Below, piece after piece: positions 57,501 through 64,000 of a stretch of DNA of 64,000 nt. How positions within the stretch are numbered: the stretch's first letter is position 1; each line of letters opens with the position of its first letter. Location: contig JADKBS010000027.1 of NCBI GenBank assembly GCA_016714985.1, forward strand, positions 84,374 to 148,373, given 5' to 3'. The position numbers and the translations under genes were made by a program. This stretch comes from Saprospiraceae bacterium. Lineage in GTDB: Bacteria > Bacteroidota > Bacteroidia > Chitinophagales > Saprospiraceae. The notes beneath the pieces were generated by a model that made no database searches, was not told where the DNA came from, and saw only the letters and a program-made list of their open reading frames with translations.

Positions 57501-60500
57501 CAGTTGTAGTTGAAGCCAGTACCGGTTACGGTCATGTTGATGGCACCATTGTTCAGTCCGCATGAGGCATTCGTGACTGCGAAAGTCGCGTTCGGGTTGA
57601 ACGAAGACACGTTGATGCCCTGGTTGGAGGAAGCCGTGCAACCACCGCCGTTGCTGACGGTCAAGGTGACGGTCTTGGTGCCCGGGGACGTCCAACGGAC
57701 TACCATCGTGGCATTGGCCGGCGTGTTGCCGCTTTGCTGGCTTGCGCTCACGATTTGCGCACCTGCGAGGTTCCAGTTCAAATTGGTTGTTGGCAGGGCA
57801 GTACCCGTGAAATTGAGCACCACATTGCCATTGGTACAAATCACTGGCGACACCGTGAAAGAAGACGTTGGCGTGGCAACACCCGACAACCTGAATGTTT
57901 CCGTTGCGGAGCAATTGCTTGCGTTGTTCAAAATGACCGTGTAGTTGGTATTCCCTGCAACCGCAGTCACGGGGAAGGTCAACGTGCTGCCATTGATAGC
58001 GGCGCCAGGGTAGCTGGCATTTCCATTGATGGTGTAGCTTGTGATGGCCGTGCTTAAGGCCACCGAAAGGTTGATGGTAGAGCCAATACAAATGGTCGTA
58101 TCAGGTATTCCAGTAGGAATGGTCGGTGGTGCAGGTTGCGTGAAGGTGAATGGCCCTGCTGTTTGGGCACAAGTACCATCGCTGTTGCGCACCACCAAAT
58201 TGTAGGTTCCTGCGCCGAGGTTGCTGAAAACGTTGCTGGCTTGGAACGGCGCACCGCCAGTTATGCTGTATTGAAGTGGCGCTAGTCCACCAGATGCATT
58301 GATAGTGATGGAGCCATTGTTGTTGCAACCAACCGGCTGAACTTGGGAAACCGATACAATGCTCGGTGGCAGTAAAGCAGCAATTACGATTGGGTTGTTG
58401 CTGTAGGCTACTGGGCAGGAGTCGTCGGCGTTACGGACGTAAACAAGGTAGGTTCCAGCAGCCAAGTTGCCAAAACTGCTAGCCGATTGCCATACGATAC
58501 CGCTGCCACTGTCCAATCCGTATTCTACCCCAGCCGTGCCGGATGCGCTAACTGCAATTGAACCATTCGAAAGGTTGCAGTCTGTTATTCCGGTGACCGT
58601 CACATCTGAAAGCACTGGCTTCGCTACTACTGTGACTGTCACTTGGCTGGTGTTCACGCAGCCAAAAGAATTGGTGGCGGTAAGCGTATAAGTAGTCGTG
58701 ACTGCAGGGTTGGCCACCGGGTTGAATGGATCGGTAAGGTCGAGGCCCGTGGTCGGGCTCCATACCGCCGAGGTGATGTTGTCCGGCGTTTCGATGGTAA
58801 CGCCCACGCCATTGCAAATGTCATAATTGCTGACCGGGGCATCGCCAGGAGAAGGAAAAACGGTGACGAATTCCATAAAAGTTGTATCACAACCCTCTTG
58901 GGTCGTCACCGTCAATGAAACCTCAAAATTCCCGGAGGAAGAATAAGTATGGTTTGGGTTTTGGCCACTGACAGCTGCGCTGCCGTCGCCAAAGTTCCAA
59001 CTCCAAGAAGTGATGGTTCCGTTTGTTATTGTCGCATCGTTAAAATTAATCAGTGCGCCCTCACAGCCCTGCAAAGGGGTGAAGTCGGGCAAAGTACCTG
59101 AACATGGATTGTTGTTGATGGAGTCGCATTCAACGGTAGCAATGCCAAAGCAGAGTGAAGCATCTCCCAAAAGCCCCGCTACCGTTATTTGCTGGGGTAA
59201 GTTGAAATTTGTATTGTTCAAAACAGGGTCATTGGAAGGCATGAAGCCAATGCTATCGCCGACACAATTTCCAGTGTTTTCAAAAGTGAATAACAGCACT
59301 GGTTGCCCCGCTGTGTAAGGTACACTGGCGGCGGACTCCAACCCAAAAGAGAAATAATCGAATCCACTGTTTTCAGGTGGGCTGACTACACTGCTGCTGC
59401 TAAATGTGGCGCCAGGGATTTGGCTTTCGATATTGGATACCACAAACCCTCCAGTCGCAGTCCTCACTGTGATGTTCATGCCGGGGAAGCTGTTCCATGG
59501 AGCGGTAAATGTTGTATCGGGGGTCATGGTGACACCATATATCCCCCCACCAAGATGGCTAATGTCCAAGCTGATATCGCAATCAGGTGCAGGAGGGGGT
59601 GCCAGCACACATATTTCAGCCGCAGTACCAAAGCAGATTTCAGCGCCACTAGGGAAGCCAGGCGAACTCAAAAACGAGGAAAGTGTAAAAGTTGCATTAC
59701 CTGACGCTGGGTCGTCCAATGGCATCAACCTGATACTGTCGCCTACACATGACCCCGTGTTGTCAAACGTGAACAAGTGAACAGTACCTCCTGCTACAAA
59801 TGGAATGGTAGCAGGGGCCGGGTCAAGGGAAATGGTGATATAATCAAAACCCGGGTTCTCTGGAGGGGCCACCACAGTGGGTTGGCTTATAAACCCAGCG
59901 CCTGTGAGCTGACTGGTCACATTTGAAACTTGAAAGCCACCAGTTGGCATCCTCATCGTCACCTGCAAGCCGCTCACCAAGTTCCAAGGGGCACCCATAC
60001 TGGTATCGGTGGTCATGGTCACTTCATACTTACCGTTGCCGAGGTGGACCAGATCGAAGGTCGCATCACAATTTTGGGGTTCACAGCCTGTAAGGGTATA
60101 AGTGCCTACCAAGCTGGTACATTGGCTGGATATGTTCCTTACATAAAGCGTATAGGTACCTTCTGCAAGGTTGCTGAAGGTGCTCGAAGCCTGCCAAGGG
60201 CCGTTTGGACTCATCGAATAGTTCAGCGTACCGCCGTCAACACTGAGGGCATTGATAGCTATGCTGCCATTCGAAGCGCCACAATTCGGTTGGCTTAGTT
60301 GAACATCAATAATAACTGCAGTCAATGGTGCAGGGAGTTGGAATGGCCCTAAGTACAAAGCATCATCAGGGCAGTTAAATAGGGCGTCGGTCACTGCAAG
60401 ATAATAGGTGGTACCGGCAGCCAATCCGGTAAAAGTGGGGCTGGCTTGCCAGGTAACGCCCGGTGAGCCAAAATTGATAGAGTAACGCAATGGCCCACTA

Positions 60501-61165
60501 TTGCTTGTAGCGCTGAACGTAATGGAACCATCAGCCACTGTGCAAGTGGTTGGCGGGTTCAGCGCTACGTCATAAACCTCGTAGCAAGAGTTGTTGTCAT
60601 TGGTGGCCCGGCAGTCGGCAGCATATTGACTGTAATTCCCACTATAGGCTTCAATACCGCCCGGAATTCCATTGGCGATGAACAGCGTATTGTATGCTGG
60701 GACCGTGGCCGAGTTAGGTTCAATATTGAATGGGTCGGTTGCATTGTTTATCACTTCCACTATGCCGGTACATGTACCGTTGTTCCTAAATGAGAACACC
60801 GGTATTTCCACGCCTTTGGTATAGTTAATCTGACTAGCACCTGAGCCACCCGGAATTGCGTTGTCTAGTCCTACAATAATATAGGAATAACCGGGAGATT
60901 CGACGGGACCATTGATGATAGGATTCATCGTCCAAGTACCTTTCAAGTTGGTCAAGTTACCTGGGTTAAAACCGCCAACAGGCACCCTCATTACGACTTG
61001 TGCCCCACCGAAAGTAGTGGCATTAGCCCCAGTGATGGTCACATCGGGCCTGAACAATACCTGATAGGTTTGATTGTCGGGCAGGAGTTTTACCTTGAAC
61101 CTGACCTGAGCGGACAGGGTACCCAAAAAAAGCAGCAATGTTAAAAGTGTAAGCCGAGGTTTCAT
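54596..61165 (-). CDS. Giant T9SS adhesin with cohesin-like modules, PKD and SprB-type repeats
   Basis: Secreted protein of 2189 residues, from the ATG at 61165 with a clean signal (MKPRLTLLTLLLFLGTLSAQ). Module order: cohesin-like sandwich (about 20-190), two SprB-like repeats, two more cohesin-like modules (about 365-690; shared core VTMRMPTGGFQVSNV, ENPGFDYITISLDPA, LFTFDNTGSCVGDS), a PKD domain (WSWNFGDGSAAVSGQNPNHTY), about ten SprB-type repeats of 75-90 residues (GTYTVTVTDSEGCTETESIT), and a gliding-motility-type C-terminal sorting domain (FSPNGDGVNDIFKI ... NRWGKTVYQAKGYNSEW). Probably on the cell surface for adhesion or gliding. Confidence 0.88.
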   Translation of the reverse strand: MKPRLTLLTLLLFLGTLSAQVRFKVKLLPDNQTYQVLFRPDVTITGANATTFGGAQVVMRVPVGGFNPGNLTNLKGTWTMNPIINGPVESPGYSYIIVGLDNAIPGGSGASQINYTKGVEIPVFSFRNNGTCTGIVEVINNATDPFNIEPNSATVPAYNTLFIANGIPGGIEAYSGNYSQYAADCRATNDNNSCYEVYDVALNPPTTCTVADGSITFSATSNSGPLRYSINFGSPGVTWQASPTFTGLAAGTTYYLAVTDALFNCPDDALYLGPFQLPAPLTAVIIDVQLSQPNCGASNGSIAINALSVDGGTLNYSMSPNGPWQASSTFSNLAEGTYTLYVRNISSQCTSLVGTYTLTGCEPQNCDATFDLVHLGNGKYEVTMTTDTSMGAPWNLVSGLQVTMRMPTGGFQVSNVTSQLTGAGFISQPTVVAPPENPGFDYITISLDPAPATIPFVAGGTVHLFTFDNTGSCVGDSIRLMPLDDPASGNATFTLSSFLSSPGFPSGAEICFGTAAEICVLAPPPAPDCDISLDISHLGGGIYGVTMTPDTTFTAPWNSFPGMNITVRTATGGFVVSNIESQIPGATFSSSSVVSPPENSGFDYFSFGLESAASVPYTAGQPVLLFTFENTGNCVGDSIGFMPSNDPVLNNTNFNLPQQITVAGLLGDASLCFGIATVECDSINNNPCSGTLPDFTPLQGCEGALINFNDATITNGTITSWSWNFGDGSAAVSGQNPNHTYSSSGNFEVSLTVTTQEGCDTTFMEFVTVFPSPGDAPVSNYDICNGVGVTIETPDNITSAVWSPTTGLDLTDPFNPVANPAVTTTYTLTATNSFGCVNTSQVTVTVVAKPVLSDVTVTGITDCNLSNGSIAVSASGTAGVEYGLDSGSGIVWQSASSFGNLAAGTYLVYVRNADDSCPVAYSNNPIVIAALLPPSIVSVSQVQPVGCNNNGSITINASGGLAPLQYSITGGAPFQASNVFSNLGAGTYNLVVRNSDGTCAQTAGPFTFTQPAPPTIPTGIPDTTICIGSTINLSVALSTAITSYTINGNASYPGAAINGSTLTFPVTAVAGNTNYTVILNNASNCSATETFRLSGVATPTSSFTVSPVICTNGNVVLNFTGTALPTTNLNWNLAGAQIVSASQQSGNTPANATMVVRWTSPGTKTVTLTVSNGGGCTASSNQGINVSSFNPNATFAVTNASCGLNNGAINMTVTGTGFNYNWSNSDTTEDISSLVAGNYFVTITDPTSSCQASANATVGSSPALNISNVSMVPATQCVGGNGDGSITVQVSGGTPNYTFALTGQNPVNVAMTSVTFNNLTSGPYTVTVTDDAGCTDVETVTLTALTSQVSVSVTTVNAACTSNNGNLTATPTGGTAPYTYTLIKNNVTVSSNQNVTGSSVTLTGLEPAVYLLIFQDANGCIAAGTGAVGREQGTFTATETITPASCGSNNGAILLSNLPVGSTLAWSVGGSANPLTGLAAGVYTATITESTGCTSSKAFFVQTSGGQTVVVTPNVNASCGLANGSVLYTVTGGGAFSYTVLGANVPSGFGTPGILDTIFGLKEGAYVLEVTDLTNGNCKVFQVFTVSGSVGLQTNSTAQLATGCGNFDAEISLTVTGGQTPYTIVSNAGNPANCGTNTFCVTGLYEGIVEIEVSDANGCMATVTQDLGDVPEPSIDPGDIQVTNAVCPGGFGSIISLSNTPYQVLDADTKALLAGTPWNSAPMGDFILVLKDGACTDSAYFVVNGPADWNIASTVVNQNCAAMGSIVLNISGGTLPYDSIVWSNGIDGASINGLQAGTYTVTVTDSEGCTETESITVIDDCLSVDCDTVEEVFYLDTFIVELLAPLTEICLPTELTNFDDYTLELNGGLYDRNIGDCGSKTTFYDGFDDLPTPGPYTLQSWEYGGTTALTNFEFDDVFELLGKMKELDGLGNWVYLNGRVIGGIDGVNYGDMYIREATTGIITEIPAADLIVPHPTVLIDNDRFAHLLIAIDPVNGCADSLYINVIQPETPTVDSIEVVVAVGETQEVCIPVDELVGVIETLTNLYPSFTENAQILSTGDVCVEVVGLEEGPDQAVIVICDDLGMCDTTILNITVTNSNTELEIMTGFSPNGDGVNDIFKIRNIQRYPENDILIINRWGKTVYQAKGYNSEWGGVYRSKNLPDGTYFYILNVVVNGEKKEYKGYVEMKR

Positions 61166-61409
61166 GTTAATGAGTATTAGCTTCTCGAAAAAATGGCTTA
61201 TATCAATAACATTCAAAGACACGGCTATCCCAGTCAGGATAAGCAGATAGTCTTAACTTGATATAAACACAACCAGTTGCAGGGGGGGAAGGGAACCGGG
61301 GGAATTCTTTATAAAAGATTGATAATTAATAAGTTTTTCAAAAACAAGGCCAAACTTGATTTTTGATTTTGCAATTAGGTGTGTTCAATGTGCTGGAGCT
61401 TGTAAATTT

Positions 61410-63495
61410 TTATTTCATAAGGTTGACCTCACCAGAGAAAAGAATGATTTCTCCGTCAATGAACTCGACGTTCATCGTGTAGAGGTAAAGGCCGGGGTCG
61501 GCTGGTTTTTCCCTTGCCGAGCCATTCCAGCCAGCATCGGCGTCATTGGGCTTGAAAGATTGCTTAGCTTCAAACATCTTGCCACCCCAGCGGTCATATA
61601 CCTGCATGGAGTGTATGGCAATGATTTCAAAGCCACCATAAGGTTGGAAGGTGTCGTTGATGCCGTCGTGGTTTGGGCTAAAAGAATTGGGTATATAAAT
61701 ATCCCTTGATTTCCTGACGGAAATATTGATTACATCGTCAATGGAGCAACCCGCACTGTCGGTCATGACAAGCCTGTAGTTTACGCCTTCCGTTGGAGTT
61801 GCTACTGGGTCTGGGCAATCTGAACAACTCAAACCATCGGAAGGAATCCAATTGAAACTTACATTGTCGAAAGGAAAATGCGTAGCATCAATCCTCACTT
61901 GCTCACCATATTTAATGTCCCTGCCTTCCCCTACTTCCAATTGCATCTCCTGTCGGGCAGCCACGATGAAATCTTCTTCTATCATGCATCCTTTTGCATC
62001 TTCAACAATCAGTTTCATCGCTGAGCCTGGCTCCAAAAGAAACTTGTCGCCTGTTTCGGCCATTTCGTTGGCGCCGCCCGTAATCTCAGCTTCCCAAGGC
62101 ATTACCGCATTGGAAACACCCAAAATTTCGAGCAATCCCTTTTCACCGAAGCACTTGGGTGTTACCAAGCGATAGTCCACCTCAATGGCAGGTGGTTCGG
62201 TAATTACAAATGACTTCTCCGTGATGCAACCTCCCAATACGTCGGTCACAGTAACCGAGTAAGTACCTGGCCCGAGGTTATAAGCTGCCGATTCGTTTGG
62301 TGTAGGCACATTGCTTGACCATTCAAAATAAAATTCGGTGTTAAAAGTGGGACTCCAAGGGAATATATCAATTAGTCCATCTGCTATGCCGTTGCAACTT
62401 ACATGTTTCAAGGTGGAGTTGTTGCTCAAGACGATTTCTGCAGCTGGCATAAACCGTAACACTGCCAGTAGTTGAACAACCATTATCGTCTGTAACGGTA
62501 ACACTATAGGTACCCACAGGCACAAATGTCAGTTCTGAATCCGTTTCTGAGGGATAGCCAGCCCAGGCGTAATGATAACCATTTGATACGGTTCCACCAC
62601 TTACCTTGTCCACAACAGCTCCACCATCCATACTGCCAGAGCAACTTGCATCAAAAGCTATCAGTTCTACGGTCACCGGTGCTGCTGGTTGAACTAATTG
62701 AAAGTTAGAAGTTTGCGAACCGTTCAAGTTGTCCAATACGGTGAACTCGTAATTGCCAGCCGGCATGCCCGCCATCGTGAAAACATCACCAGCGTTTTGG
62801 ATGCTAAACGTTCCAGTTTCACCAGAGTTGGTGTTCACCCACTGTATATTATAAGGTGCAATACCATTTACGACAGACACAGTAATATCAGTCACGTCCC
62901 CGAAACAGCGAACAGGATTGGTATTTGCTGAGATATTCAGTGAAATAGGAGGGCAACCAACCGCATCTTGGGCATCATTGCCTATATATGCATTGCCCGT
63001 AGTCGCCAAAACGGCAGCCACCGAAAAGGAATTGCCCACACCATATCCAACTGAATTTGGTTCGACATTCAAAGGGTCAGTCTGATTGTCTATGATTTCA
63101 ATTGGGGTGCAATTGAATGCATTTTTGAACGTAAACAATGGCATTTTCACGCCGTTCAAATAGGTGAGGTTGACGATGTTGTCTATTTCATTGCAAATGA
63201 AATAATCGTAGTCTGGCGCCTCTACAGGGCCAGAAACCAATATCGGTGCACTCCAATCACCAACAATAGACTGAAAACCAGCTATTTGGAACTTGCCTTT
63301 TGCCGCACGCAAGGTGATAACAGCACCATTGGTGGTGCTGAGCGGAGGCGTCCAAGTCACGGACGGAATTACCGACACGGTATAGATACCGTCGGCAGGG
63401 TTTTGCTCAAGAATCCCACTTAATTGGGAGAAAGCAGGGAGAACAAACAGAAACATGGGGGGCACGAACAAAAAGATTCGGAAGAGGTTCGACAT
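61410..63495 (-). CDS. T9SS adhesin with the same N-terminal module (frameshifted)
   Basis: About 694 residues after repair. The ATG at 63495 gives the signal MSNLFRIFLFVPPMFLFVLP. The N-terminal module (about 25-195; AKGKFQIAGFQSI, VSGPVEAPDYDYF, MPLFTFKNAFNCTPIEI) aligns with the first module of the giant protein downstream. Then SprB-like repeats (GNYEFTVLDNLNG, GTYSVTVTDDNGC, GPGTYSVTVTDVLGGC) and a C-terminal gliding-motility-type sorting domain (NSFSPNHDGINDTFQPYG). The frame breaks near 62446; dropping one base restores VYAAAEIVLSN. It is 244 nt upstream of the giant adhesin on the same strand. Confidence 0.82.
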
Positions 63496-63824
63496 AGCTC
63501 GTGCAATTTTGAAAACAACCACAGGCAAGAACTATGCTAAAAATTTTGCCACCCTATTTACTTTCCAAACAAAACACGTTTGCTGATAAATATTTTTTTG
63601 CGCTCCATACTTAACAAGCTATTAACCAATGGATTGAACTCGCTTCAAATCTAATTCTACGATCGTAGGCAGATAGAAGTAACACAACTAAAATATAAAG
63701 GTGAGGTCTTCTCGAAAGTCAAGTCGCTTCATTTACGCAGCGAATACAGTTTTGAGAAGACCTCACCCCAAACTCAAGAATTCCTTTATTAGCTAAATGC
63801 ACTGGAGAAGTACATTCCTCAAAC
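63496..63824. other. Intergenic, no gene seen
   Basis: AT-rich upstream region of the adhesin gene; promoter expected. A short frame at 63719-63931 runs into the palindromic element and is not taken as a gene. Confidence 0.4.
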
Positions 63825-63954
63825 GTAACAATTAGGAGGATGCGGGAGGGGAAGGAAAAATGAAATTTTTCCTTCCCCTCCCGCAGTTTGGGGTTGTTTT
63901 TTGGGGGGGGAATTTTCAATTCCCCCCCCAAAAAAAAAACCTGCTAAACAGCAC
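63825..63954. repeat. Palindromic element C
   Basis: GTAACAATTAGGAGG leader, 20-bp perfect stem (GCGGGAGGGGAAGGAAAAAT, loop GAA) at 63842-63884, then an 18-bp perfect stem TTTTTTGGGGGGGGAATT (loop TTC) at 63897-63935, then CTAAACAGCAC. Same layout as element A, with other bases in the stems but pairing kept. Confidence 0.8.
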
Positions 63955-64000
63955 ACTCAAACAAGGATGTTGTTAAAACGGGCAGTGATGCCACCCAGAC

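Noticed and set aside
63719..63931. Minus-strand frame of 70 codons
   Set aside because: Runs through palindromic element C; composition follows the repeat.

Overview
The window looks like a chromosome segment of a free-living Bacteroidota, most likely near Saprospiria (the Saprospiraceae / Haliscomenobacter / Lewinella side). The signs are type IX secretion (T9SS) cargo with gliding-motility-type C-termini, a PorP/SprF protein, a lipoprotein-rich glycan locus with a one-protein propeller regulator, DUF4836- and YtxJ-type proteins, and -7 boxes of the TAnnTTTG type. The placement is inferred from gene content; no rRNA is present.

Region by region. (1) 1-9.4 kb: a beta-glucan-type polysaccharide locus. 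On the minus strand are a glycosidase fused to an outer-membrane barrel, a multi-domain glycan-binding lipoprotein and a GH16 laminarinase-like lipoprotein cut by the window edge; a triple-Tyr/LuxR regulator is divergent. (2) 9.5-12.3 kb: a TPR protein and an alpha-oxoamine synthase. (3) 12.3-17.5 kb: two copies of a two-gene module, each a small exported Fn3-like protein beside a ~480-residue helical protein. (4) 17.8-19.1 kb: a LytTR response regulator and tmRNA. (5) 19.6-26.8 kb: an alanine/saccharopine-dehydrogenase-like enzyme, a cluster of palindromic repeats, a TlpA-like thioredoxin, purL and a DUF4836-like lipoprotein. (6) 26.8-34.1 kb: a PorP/SprF gene translationally coupled to a giant PKD adhesin, flanked by two co-oriented remnants of an hsdS 3' end. 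(7) 34.2-41.6 kb: a small two-gene unit, then a complete type I restriction-modification operon (hsdR, two EAD11-like genes, hsdM, hsdS) beside a tRNA-Met. (8) 41.6-54.4 kb: housekeeping genes (TPR protein, rnr, a BioD/Pta-like ATPase, ytxJ, mpl, pyruvate carboxylase). (9) 54.6-63.5 kb: two T9SS adhesins that share an N-terminal cohesin-like module.

The most interesting signals are the paired EAD11-like genes inside the type I RM operon, a G9 tract between the two halves of hsdS that could switch specificity, hsdS-end remnants flanking the adhesin cassette, a family of palindromic elements whose stems differ in sequence but keep pairing (48.1, 54.4 and 63.9 kb), and the duplicated Fn3/helical module.

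Seven genes carry single-base frameshifts (eight lesions, mostly in homopolymers) and one carries an in-frame stop. Such clustering suggests sequencing or assembly error for many of them, so broken genes are described as single genes with the lesion named.
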